Positions 34,601 through 45,500 of a DNA stretch of 64,000 nt are shown piece after piece. Below the pieces are notes generated by a model that made no database searches, was not told the DNA's origin, and was given only the letters and a program-made list of their open reading frames with translations. The position numbers and the translations under genes were made by a program. Numbering within the stretch: the first letter of the stretch is position 1; every line of letters begins with the position of its first letter. Source of the stretch: Euptelea pleiosperma (Eukaryota; Streptophyta; Magnoliopsida; Ranunculales; Eupteleaceae); the NCBI GenBank assembly GCA_035048495.1, contig CM068549.1, positions 18,881,103 to 18,945,102 on the forward strand, read 5' to 3'.

Positions 34601-37395
34601 AAGGTTAGAAATCAGCAGTCAGATTGATTTTTTGTGTGTAGGTCCACCAAGGAGTAGGTTGAATAGATTTTCCATCATTATATACATTTTCTATTAAATT
34701 GATTTTGTATAAGTTACTATTTTTGAAGATCATTCAAGTTATCCATTTTCACATTCTGGTCAACAAGTTGCAGATCCTAGACCTACATCTTAATATGTTC
34801 AAAAGAATTATATTTACAATCTTTGGGTGCACTCTCATTGCTTAAGATACTCTTATCTCATTTATGTGTTTTCCCTTTCTTCATTCATGATTTATTTCCT
34901 TCAATTGTTTTGATTTTTTTTAGATTTGGATGCTTTGAGCAACTTGGAAGTCTTGGATTTATCTTATAATTCCCTCAACGAGAGCTTTCTTCCATACGTA
35001 GGAGTTATGGCTTCTCTAAAGGCCTTATCTTTGGTTGGTAATGGACTTAATGGCACCTTACCGGTTCAAGGTAAAAATGATGTCTATTTGGCTAAAAAAA
35101 TAACTTGATATAGTAAACAAGGCAAAACATTACGGACATTTATTTATTTAATTATTAACTATTTTTGCAGGGTTGTGTGCACTGAAGAACCTCCAAGAGT
35201 TAGATCTCAGTTGGAACAATTTTGAAGGGAGCTTACCTTCATGTTTGGAAAACTTGACGTCCCTTCAGATTTTGGATCTCTCTTACAATCAATTTGGTGG
35301 AAACATAGGCTCATCTCCCATTACTAATCTCACATCACTTGAATACCTTTCTCTTTCGTATAATCGCTTCGAAAGCCCTTTCTTATTTAGTTCAATTGCT
35401 AATCATTCCAAACTTGAGGTCTTCAACCTTAAGAGTGATAGCAACCAATTAGTTGTGGAAACTGAATATCCAGCTTGGGTTCCAACTTTCCAATTAAAGT
35501 TCCTCCGTTTGTCAAATTGTATAATTAACAAACCTGTTGGTGTCATCCCCACTTTTCTATACCATCAATATGACTTGAGAAGAGTCGACCTCTCCCATAA
35601 CAATTTGGAGGGAAAGTTCCCCACCTGGTTGCTAGAGAACAATTCAAGATTAGAATTCCTACAACTGAGGAACAACTCTTTCACAGGTCCTTTTGGTCTT
35701 TCTTCGTGTCTTAACTTATCCGTGCTAGATGTTTCCAATAACCACATCCATGGTCAATTCCCAACAGATATTGGTATTAGTTTTCCAAATTTAAGTTGGT
35801 TGAACATATCAGAAAATGACTTTCAAGGTAGCATTCCTTCTTCTTTGGGAGATTTGAGAAACTTACGGATTTTAGACATGTCCAACAATTATTTCTCAGG
35901 AGGAATACCAGAGTACTTGGCCACAGGGTGCACCTCATTGGGGATGTTGAAACTATCAAATAATAGTTTGTATGGCCAAATATTTCGAACATTTGTTAAC
36001 CTTACTGAATTGTTCTCTTTACAATTGGATGGCAACCACTTTACAGGAAAAATCCCAAATAGCTTGTTCAATTGCTCGGGGTTAGAGATGTTGGATATAA
36101 GTAACAACCATGTATCAGGAAGGCTTCCAAGTTGGATGGGAAATATGTCGTCTTTGAAAGCACTTGTCATGCCGAAAAATGATCTTCAAGGATCCATTCC
36201 ATTTGATTTTTGCAAACTTGATCAACTCCTCCTTTTGGACCTTTCTGAGAACAATATTTCTGGATCTATACCATCTTGCTTTAGCCCACAAGACATACAA
36301 TATATACATTTGGAAAAAAATGGGCTCACAGGACCAATGACAAATGCTTTCTCTAGAAGTTCCAAGTTAGTGACATTAGATATGAGAGATAACTACCTAA
36401 CTGGAAATATTCCAAATTGGATTGGAGCATTATCGGATCTGAGCATTCTTCTCTTAAAAGGAAATCATTTTGAAGGTAGTATTCCCATGCAACTTTGTCA
36501 GTTGTCCGATATAAGAATAATGGACCTTTCCCACAACAATCTTTCTGGTCAAATACCTTCTTGCTTAAGTAGTTTTACTTTTAAGAGGATAGGAGATGCA
36601 TATGACAAATTTGTTATGGATGATGGAACGTCTATTTCCTATTCTGTTCCTATTTCGTATATAGGGGGGACGTTTACAATGGAGAGGGAGATTGAATTTC
36701 AAGACTCGGAATATTATCAACTACTTTACAAAAAGGAACAAGCGCAGTTCACAACGAAGAGTAGGTCCTACTCTTATGAAGGTCTCATTCTTGGTTTAAT
36801 GTCTGGAATTGATTTATCATGGAACCAATTAACGGGTAACATACCACCTGAAATTGGGAACCTAAGCGAGCTTCATTCATTGAACTTGTCCCACAACTAC
36901 TTAACTGGACCAATCCCATCAACTCTATCAAACTTAAAGCAAATAGAGAGCTTGGACCTTTCTTACAACAATTTGAGTGGGACAATCCCTTCACAATTAA
37001 TTGAGCTATACAATCTGGCAGTCTTCTCCCTGGCTCACAACAACTTATCTGGTAGAGTGCCTGATTCGAAACAATTTGCGACATTCGGAGAAAGCAGCTA
37101 CGAGGGCAACCCTCTTCTCTGTGGATCACTGTTGAAGAACAATTGCTCTACAACTGGGACCCTATCATCGACCCCAATAGTTGGAGAAGACAAGTCGATC
37201 GACCTCGTCATTTTCCTGGTGAGTTACATAGTCGCATACATAATGGGGTTCTTAGGAGTCAATGCAGTTCTCTACATCAATCCCTATTGGCGACAGGTGT
37301 GGTTTCATCTCGTTGATGTATGGATCATCTCTTCTTACTATTATGTTGTAGACAATTTCCATAAGCTGTCTACCCATGTAATTATCTACTCATGA
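31651..37395 (+). CDS. LRR receptor-like protein RLP-2 (6-exon gene model)
   Basis: Paralogue of RLP-1. Exons: 31651-32026, 32124-32279, 34018-34176, 34282-34353, 34924-35070, 35171-37395. Junctions are GT-AG and phase 1, and the total of 3135 nt gives about 1044 aa. Exon 1 gives the same signal peptide and N-cap, with RRYHWTQEDLY replacing RWAWTVEDWY. There is only one intact 159+72 bp LRR exon pair where RLP-1 has two, making the protein shorter by 75 residues. The truncated exon at 32382 and the decayed exon near 34759 are skipped. An alternative start is at 31666. It likely acts at the plasma membrane in ligand recognition; the ligand is unknown. Confidence 0.82.
32382..32434 (+). pseudogene. 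RLP-2 truncated 72-bp LRR exon
   Basis: Same truncation as at 15112: LRR text ending at 'taagctgcccacac' and then MITE sequence. It has no splice donor. Confidence 0.85.
32950..33360. mobile_element. CAAGGTTTAAA MITE in RLP-2 intron
   Basis: Element 32958-33352 flanked by AACTCAAC on both sides. It has the same position and flanks as in RLP-1, so it is orthologous to that insertion and older than the gene duplication. The inverted partner half is at about 32545-32790. Confidence 0.85.
34759..34870 (+). pseudogene. RLP-2 decayed LRR exon
   Basis: Counterpart of 19293-19405. Here the acceptor AG and about 12 bp at the exon start are lost ('cattctggtcaacaag'), and the downstream frameshift near 'acaatctttggg' is shared with RLP-1. 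It cannot be spliced in. Confidence 0.75.
35171..37395 (+). CDS. RLP-2 last exon: LRR ectodomain, island, membrane anchor
   Basis: A 2225-bp exon, collinear with the RLP-1 last exon apart from one extra codon in the island (VMDDGTSISYSV against VMDGVSFVYSV). There are roughly 35-40 amino-acid differences over about 740 residues, many at predicted solvent-exposed positions of LRR beta-strands. The C-cap, membrane span (LVIFLVSYIVAYIMGFLGV) and tail are intact. No stop or frameshift is present. Confidence 0.93.
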
Positions 37396-39532
37396 ACCCT
37401 TTGATTTGCTCTTATATTTATATATAAAACTTATGGTTTGCCAATTTCTGATTGACCCCAAAGATTGAGCCACGTAGTATTTTATAAGATATTTTTGGTA
37501 TGTACGTCTAGCAAGAGGTGCATTTTTGGGAGGGGGAGACTTGAAATAGAGAGCCTGGAATTCTCATTCAATTTATGATAACGTACTAAATTTAAATCTC
37601 GTAAAAATAAGATAAAAACTGCTCAAATATAATTCGACAACAAGAAAATCACTCATCAGGTTGATTTTTGGTATGGAAGTTCGCCAAGGGGAGCTAAATA
37701 ATCTTGGGATCAGTGGACCTTAAATAAGGAGCCACGTAGCATTAATTTATTCAGATTTTTCTGAAACATAATTTTGGAGCCCGAGTTTGATGCCCCCTGA
37801 CCGTTGGATTAATGATTTTTTGTTGGATGCTAAAATATAACTGTTAGAAATCATCAATCAAGCGTATTTTTGGTATGTAGCTCCAGCAAGGGGTGGAACA
37901 AACATCCATAAGGCCAGTGGGCTCTACAGATGCTGAACTTGGCACTTTTGGGAAGGGATCGAAGACTGCAAATTTTGAATTCCACAGAGGACGGCAAATA
38001 TTTTCTGCACATTTTTGTTTTTGTTTTTTTTTTCAAAAAAGGGCAAGGTACGTAGATGGTCATCAAGGAATGGATCAAGAGAACCCGGTGAATAACCTAG
38101 AAACAAACAACGTAAGAGATGATGTAGCACAAAGTTTCAGTAATCCCTCCCAAAATCTCATGTGGGATACTTTTTGGGGCCCACTGACCAATGGATGTTT
38201 GCATCACCTCTTGGTGAACCTACATACCAAAATTCAGCTCGGTAGGTGATTTCTAGCCATTGGCTTTGAGCATTTCATTGGGGTGATTTGTAACCGTTGG
38301 ATTTGAGGTTTTTTGGGTCTCAAATCTTTTGGCTAGAATTCGCCGATCAAGCTTTGTGGACGGGAATAGTATTCGCACAGACAAAAACCAACGGGCATCG
38401 GGTTGGCTGTCTCAAAATAACATTCAATGGGGCCCAGGTCCAGACCGTCCAAATATTACACATCCCTTGATCGGGTAAGGTACTAAGGTCTAAGGTATAT
38501 GCCATTGAACGGATCCTGATTGTTTTAAAACTCCTAACAAGAGCTCTAAATTGACTCGCAATGGTAGAGAGTTCGTTGGCTACAAAACTAGCTCCAACAG
38601 CTTCGTTAGTTGACTTGCCACTCTAGGGGCTCCTCAACCAACTCGGTACATGTTGGGAGCGAAGAGACTCGCCAAACTACTGACAAGGTCCCACTATTGT
38701 TTTTTCCCCCTTTTGAAAAATGAGCCTGATTAGTAATTTCTAAGCGTTGGATTGGAGTTGTTCTCTTGGGTTGATTTCAACTGAGTGAATTTGATGTACA
38801 AGGATCCAAAGGTTTGAAATCCGTAATCGGGCTGATTTTTGGTTTGTAGGCCCATCTAGGGATTGGCCAAACATCCCTACAGTTAGCGTCCTCTAAAAGC
38901 ATGCCACATGGCTCATATTGTGGGCGATCATCTTCGGTGGTTAGTGAAGTTTTACTCCTAGGGAGTGTAGAGAGCCTGTTGGAGTTATGATCCAATGGCT
39001 CCCTACCCTAAAATAACATTCACTACTTTTCCCTAAAATATATGGAAAAAATAGGGAGCCATCTTGGAGATGCTCTTAGGCTTTGGCATTCTGGCTCTAG
39101 AGATTAGAGTGATTTCTCCTTTGCCTTTTGGCTTGGTTTCCACTTTTGGCTCTTTCTCTCTATCTCCTCTCCTCCCTTGACCCCTCTCTATTATTCTTGT
39201 TCTCTCTTTGGGGAGTAAAGTTCGGTCACAACCCACAATACGAACCACATGGCACATTATTAGAAGGCGTTGAGTGCATGGATGTTTGGCCAGTCCCTTT
39301 GTGGAGCTGCAAACCAAAAATCGGCCTGATTAGTCATTTACAGCCTTTGGATCTTTTCACCGGAATAACGCTCAATAATGCTCAAGTTCATACAGTTAAA
39401 ATCAACCCATGAAAATAACCTCAATCCAACACTTAGAAAGTAATGGCGAATTTCTCCAACCATAGAGAAAAGTCGCCATTATTTCTTCCATTTTCTTACA
39501 AGGGCCTATCACGCTTGATACACCAACATTTT
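37396..39532. repeat. RLP-2 downstream repeats, paralogous to 21.9-24.2 kb
   Basis: Same series of MITE arms and anonymous repeats as downstream of RLP-1. The uninterrupted Copia target site (GGCTA) is at 38331-38335. No gene. Confidence 0.7.
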
Positions 39533-39650
39533 TCCAAACCACTTGTGCAAACTGGGAAGAAATAGAAGTAGATGAGAAACTGTTTGATGGAGTGTTTGTT
39601 GGTTTTGGTTCAATTACAAGTGCAAGGGTGTTGGGGTACGTACCCTAGTG
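39533..39650 (+). pseudogene. RLP 5'-end fragment (duplicate of 24173-24290)
   Basis: The same leader and first signal-peptide codons, broken at the same junction ('ggggtacgtaccctagtg'), so the break predates the block duplication. Confidence 0.75.
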
Positions 39651-39742
39651 ATATATAACTAAGTGGTAGGACTCGCATATGAGTGACTTGACTCAGTTGA
39701 GCAGGCAAAGCAAATTCTGGCTGCCGCCAATAGGTTCAGACT

Positions 39743-40171
39743 AGGGGTGTCAACTGGTCAGTTCCGGTTCGGTTTCTAAGGCACTCATAACCGGAACTAA
39801 AATGGTTGATTCTTATCATTCTGGTTCCTATCGGTTTTGGTTCTCAAAATGATGGATCAGAACCAGCAATGTTTGTTTGGTTCTAGTCGGTTCCGGTTCT
39901 GGTTCTGGGTGCATCGGTTGCAATCTCGATAATATGACAATTTTAATATTATATTTATATATTTATCTTAATATATCAGTTACGGTTCGGTTCCAATTCC
40001 TATCAGTTTGGTTCCAATATCACTATCCAAAAACAGAACCGTTATTATCGGTTAATTAGGTTCCGATCCCATTATTTTTAATCGGTTCCCAAAAATGTGG
40101 AACCAGAAATATGATTTTCAAGTTCTGGTTCTGATTTGATTCCTGTTAAACAGGTCAAAATTGACACCCCT
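39743..40171. mobile_element. AGGGGTGTCAA-type hAT MITE (second copy)
   Basis: Duplicate of 24394-24798 with the same ends and flanks (GTTCAGAC and ATTTGGAC). It has a small internal insertion near 40035-40075 relative to the first copy. Confidence 0.8.
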
Positions 40172-40536
40172 AATTTGGACACATACTATCACAAAGGAAT
40201 GGATTAATTGTCTCATTCATGGTTTTAAAAAAGGCCGTTTAAACGTTAACGCACCAAGCCCATTTCCGTTTAAACCGTTAAAACACTAGTGGATCTCGGG
40301 GACCATCAACTTTCTGGGCCTATTAATTAGCACCTTCAAAGGCATCGAAGAAAAGAGGAGTAAATCTTTGATGACGGACCATTGTATGAGTCATGTGGAC
40401 TGTTGAAGGCCATACTGGATGGTCTTTAAGGTTTGTGTGGTGTGGATCTCCGGGACCATCAACTTTCTGGGCCTATTAATTAGCACCTTCAAAGACGTCG
40501 AAGAAAGGAGTAAATCTTTGATGACGGACCATTATA
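40172..40536. repeat. Interspersed repeat remnants
   Basis: A short CAAGGTTTAAA-family piece (about 40220-40285) and two partial copies of the 'ggaccatcaactttctgggcc' repeat (40290-40400 and 40410-40535). No gene. Confidence 0.5.
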
Positions 40537-40802
40537 TGAGTCACGTGGCATGCTCTTAGACAGCCCATCCTTGTGTGGTTCTATAGACCAAAATTCAGAC
40601 TGATTAGTGAATTTTAACCGTTGGAATGCTGTACGTCTTTTTCATGGATTTATTTTTAACCTTGTGATTCGAGCATTATTTTGAGTACTCAGATCCAGAG
40701 GTCAGAAATCAGTAATCACGTTTTGAATGTATAGGTCAAACTAGGGATGTACTAAACATCCATACAGTCGGTGGTCTCTAAAAATATGCCACGTGACTCA
40801 TA
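40537..40802. repeat. Long-inverted-repeat MITE
   Basis: Ends 'tgagtcacgtggcatgctct' on the left and 'atatgccacgtgactcata' on the right are mirror images. It is diverged from the other copies in the left arm. Confidence 0.8.
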
Positions 40803-41255
40803 ATGTGACGAAGGACTCCGTCATCAAAGATTTAATCACAAAAGAGTGGTGATAGGAGTTTTGGTGTTCTCACATGTGGATCATTGGTAGGTAGGGCTGA
40901 GAGAGTCAAAGTCTATTAATCAAGTCATTCAACAATTGGTGGTAATTAACTAGGGAGTGAGAAGCACGTTGATGAAGCATCGAAGATGTTGTGTTACTTG
41001 TGTCACTGTCGATTGTGAGGTCATCATAAACCTCATCTTACAAAGAATTGGAGAGAAGTCATGATTGTAATCTGGACTCTGGAGAGAAGAAAGTGGAAAA
41101 TTCTTATTCCAGAATTAATGTGAAGTTGTGAACCACGTTATCTGTATCCGTCAGTCCAATATGTGGGCCATCCTAACTTTTTCTGCTATTTAAATCCAAG
41201 AAACTTGGGTTGCAAACTGGGAAGAAATAGAAGTAGATGAGAGATCGAGTGATCG

Positions 41256-42570
41256 ATGAAGTGGAGTTTGTGGTGTTGCCTTTTGTTGGTTTTGGTTCAG
41301 TTTCAAGTGTATGGGTGTTTGGGGTGTGTGGAGGAAGAAAGGATCGCTCTCTTAGAACTCAAATCTTTCTTCAATCACCTAAATGGCTCTTCTCTCCCAT
41401 CTTGGGATGCTAATGATCACAGTAACTGCTGTGCATGGGAAAATATTAAGTGTAATGACACCACAACACAAGTCATTCAACTTTCTCTTAATTCTAGATG
41501 GGCATGGACCCAAAATATTGGTATCTAAACACCTCTTTATTTCTTCCATTTGAAGAGCTGCAAAGTCTCAACTTAAGTTGGAATGGAATAGTTGGTTGTG
41601 TTGATGAGGAAGGTATAATTCTCTCTTATTACTAGTAAATGTTTTTTTGCAATTTCTTCTAATATTATTTGATTAGTCATTAACTCGTCATAATTTTCAA
41701 TACTGAACAGGTTTTGAAAGATTGTCCAGTTTGAGAAAGCTGGAGGTCCTACATTTAAGTCTCAATAGTCTCAACAACAACATCCTATACCGTCTCTTTC
41801 GACGCTCTCATTCCCTTAAGAATTTGTCCTTACTGGAAAATAATTTAGGAGGATCGATTCATAGTGAAGGTATGTTTAGTTGTTTCACCTGTTAACGATA
41901 TATTGACCCTCGTGTAATTTTAACTTCAGTTTTCATATTTCTTTGGTTTCTTTCTTGCTTGTCATAATAAGAATTGGCTTCTTTAAGAAACTTGAAGGAG
42001 TTGGCGGATTTAAGCTGCCCACACAGTACACACCAAAACTAATCCTGATAGGTGATTTCTAGCCATTGGATCCGAGTATTTGAAAATTTGTTTGAATCTA
42101 ATGTCTAGAAATGACCCAATCCCATTACGTTAAGAACCGTATTGACGCAAAAATAATTGTGAAAAAACAGCCATTTATTTTCGTTAAATACAATTATTTT
42201 TCCATTTTTCAAATTTTTTCATCTTTTCCGTATTCAATTTCGGCACCATTTTTTCTGTTATTTTCGTTAAATTCCAATTTTTTTCTATTTTTTGCCCGTC
42301 CGTTACAATTCTTTTTAACGGTAACTCCCCCAGTCCGTTATACCGTTAAAATGGCCTTCGTTAAAACTTGGGCTAAACATCTATGCGGTTGGTGGGCCCC
42401 CAAAAACTGAACCATGTAGGGCCAGAATAGCCCTATACATCGACTGCATCTAAAAGTTTTCCCTAGATTACGTACCAAAGATGGGTTGAAATTAAAAAAT
42501 TTCCATCATTATAGACATTTTTCTATTTGACTTGTTAACTCAACCAAGGTTTAAAGGGGATCGTTATAAC
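41256..42570 (+). pseudogene. RLP third copy, 5' fragment
   Basis: Exon 1 (41256-41612) encodes the signal peptide and N-cap (GCLGCVEEERIALLELKS, later NCCAWENIKC). It has a 4-bp insertion before the start region and loses one base near 41512, so it runs into a stop after NIGI. The next LRR exon (41711-41869) has compensating small insertions that scramble about 12 codons. The truncated third exon (41972) and intron repeats follow, and similarity stops at about 42570, inside the CAAGGTTTAAA MITE. No ectodomain or membrane exon remains, so it is a dead gene start. Confidence 0.9.
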
Positions 42571-45500
42571 AACATTCGTGTGCTCGGCCGTGAACTTCGT
42601 GAATCCTAGAGTGTTTGTCAGGGCCAAACTGGTATCACTTTTTTCAATTTTTGGGGGCGCTGACAACCACAGTTGGATTCGTGAAATCCACGGCCGAGAA
42701 CGCAAACACCCAGAGGGGTCAGAAAAAAGGGGTCCTCGGAGCCTGAGTCTTTATTATAATGTTGTTGCCATATTCACTCGTAAACAATTGTGGATCCAGA
42801 CCATTAAACGGATCCCAGTTGATTTTTGTTGATCTCCTCACCATAGAGATCATTCTCACAAAATATATGATCTTTTTAAATTTTCTATCCCTATCAAATG
42901 TAGACTCGAGTTAATGGTGTAATGTCCATAACACCTAATTACTAATCCACTTTTCATAAGGCTAGAAAGGTTTGATCGGGCTGATTTTAGTAAGGAGATC
43001 CCCCTGACCGTGTCGTTTTATGTGCCAAAAAAGTATGACTCAAATGTAGATGATTTAAGGGCTAATTTTTTTTTATTTTTCATTTTGGATATTCTATTGG
43101 TGAGAATGATCTTCACGCTCAAGAATAATCATCAGTCAATTCAGGTGTGCAAATAAGTTTACGCATACAATCATTTCCCACGCATGTTTGGAACGTGTGC
43201 ATTCGGCGATTTGCACATGCACACGGGCAAATGAGTGCTCTCCCACTTTAGCAATGAAAAACCTATCTCACCCCTTATGTAATGATTGCTTAAGAGACAA
43301 AAGCCAAAATTTTCTCAAATAAGTCCTATCATTCCTAAAGTAATGGAAATAACATAAAAAGTGGTACTGAAATTGAAATTTTCAAATTTGAATCTCAAAT
43401 TTTCAGAAACAAAAAATAACGAAAATAAAATGAAAAAAAGACGGCCATTTTTTTTCTACAATTTTTCAGAAAATAACGGTCGTTATAAGGGGAAAATAAC
43501 AGAAAATAACGAGCGTTTTAACAATACATAATGTAAACGGGGGAGGTCCGAATCTATTATAGCGGCCGTTATTTTTGTTATAATGGCTATTTTTTTTTTC
43601 TAAGTCCATGCACATATTTAAAAAGCGGAGATCGAGGAGATCTCAAAGTACAAATAGAGTATGGTGGTAACCAAAAAATATGAACAAATCAAAACAAAAC
43701 CTGATCAAGCCCAAAGACCATTTCGCTAAAGAAGGTACTTGTCATCTCATGAGATACGCTTCCCCAACGGAATAAGAGGGCCTTGACACTTTGAATGACT
43801 TGGAACAACGAACTCTCCTTACCCTCAAAAGGTTCTCTTATTCCGCTCCAGCCAAACACCCTAGATAATTGTTAGCGGAAACAACATTCCCCTGGCCAAC
43901 ATTGGGATCTTAGGCCAACTCTCCACAAGTGCCCCTAGGCTTTCCAGAAAGACCCAAGCGACTCCCACGTGTGTTAGGAAGAGTAACCAAACCTATCTAG
44001 CAAACTCACAATGTACTAGAAGATGGTTAGTGCTCTCTCCACTGGACTTGCACATAACACAATAGTCGACTAAGATCTATTTTCTAATGATCAAATTTTC
44101 TATGGTATCTTATTCAGGGTAGCCACCCAAGTAAAAAAAATGAACTTTCAAGGGGGTTTTGGATTTCCAGTGTGGTTCATACCATGGGTGATTTCAAACA
44201 TTTGGATCTATTAACCCAAATAATGCTTGAATCCCATGGTTGAAATAAAATCATGAAAATGATTGCATCCAATGGTTAAAATCACTAATGAGGCTGATTT
44301 TTCGGTCTGTACATCCTCCCAAGGCCAAACATTTATGCAGTCCATGCTCTTTAAGAGTGTGCCACATGGCTTATTGTGGCCCATCATCAACATTGCTGAA
44401 CTGAACAAAGAAAGAAAAAAATAAAATAAAATAATTTCCTACTAGTAATTCTGTTTGAAAAAATGTAGGCCCCACACGTGTTTGGGAAGTTCGTGGGACC
44501 TATTTTGTTCTTTTAATATGTGGGGCTCACATATTTTGTACTTTCCTAAGTGAGCATGTCTTAATACATGTTCATATGAAAATTTTCCATTTGCACATGC
44601 CTGCGAACCAAGTGGTGGTAAATATGAAGTGCGTAAATTTTGAAATTTGCGTATGCAAAGTTAGTGCGAACCAAACGCATGAAAAGAGTGTGGGTGCGAA
44701 AACCATTGCGCGTGTAATAGTTTGTGTGCATAACAAAGAGACCCTTAACCTTATCAAAACTAGACCTAAAGTTAACGGTGAAATGGATGGTCCAGAATAT
44801 TTCCAGAATATTTTAACTTCTGATCTACTTTTCATAGGACTAAAAATGTTGACATTGTCTGTTTTAATTTGCTTAGAATTATTTTCTCAGACATGTTAAA
44901 ATAACCTGACTACTAAAATTGGTAGAAGTATCCATTGACTGTGTCTTGGGATGAGAGTTTACTAGTGCTCTCAAACAATTTAGAATTTTTCGACATCTAA
45001 TCTGCTTTTCATAAGGCTAGAGAAGTATCAAAAATGAGATTTTTTTTATGAGGAAACCTCCTTCACTCTGTCATGGGAAGTTAATTGTGTCCGCGGTTAG
45101 GCCTGACATCCAGAGGAGATGGACGTCGTTCTGGGGGGTGTGTGTGTGTTTGGAGGGGAGGGGGGCAAAAACGACATGCCAATTGACACGCCCTTGTGGG
45201 GCCAACGTAAAAATGAGCGATTGGATGATTTTTGGTGGGGAGATCTTCTCATCATGGATAATGTATTAACAAATTCAGCCAATTCTGAAACTTGCAACCC
45301 TACCAAATGTGGAACTTAAAATTTATAGTAAAATTGACAGTTTGTATTTTCCAACATGTAACCCATTTTTCACATGGCTAGAAACCTTGAAAGAACTCAT
45401 TTTTAGTGAGGACGATCTACGTGGTGATAATCATCCTCAGCAAAATAATAGTCCTTAACTCATTTCCATGTGGGCCCCACAAAGGTCTGTCAAAACGGAG
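42571..45500. other. Intergenic, diverged repeats
   Basis: No supported gene. It shares diverged text with 5500-6700 ('tgttgttgccatattca', 'gatctcctcacc'). A degraded GTTATAACGG-type element lies at 43330-43600, and one long-inverted-repeat MITE arm with loop at 44180-44390. A C-rich stretch near 45160 reads only as low complexity. Confidence 0.5.
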
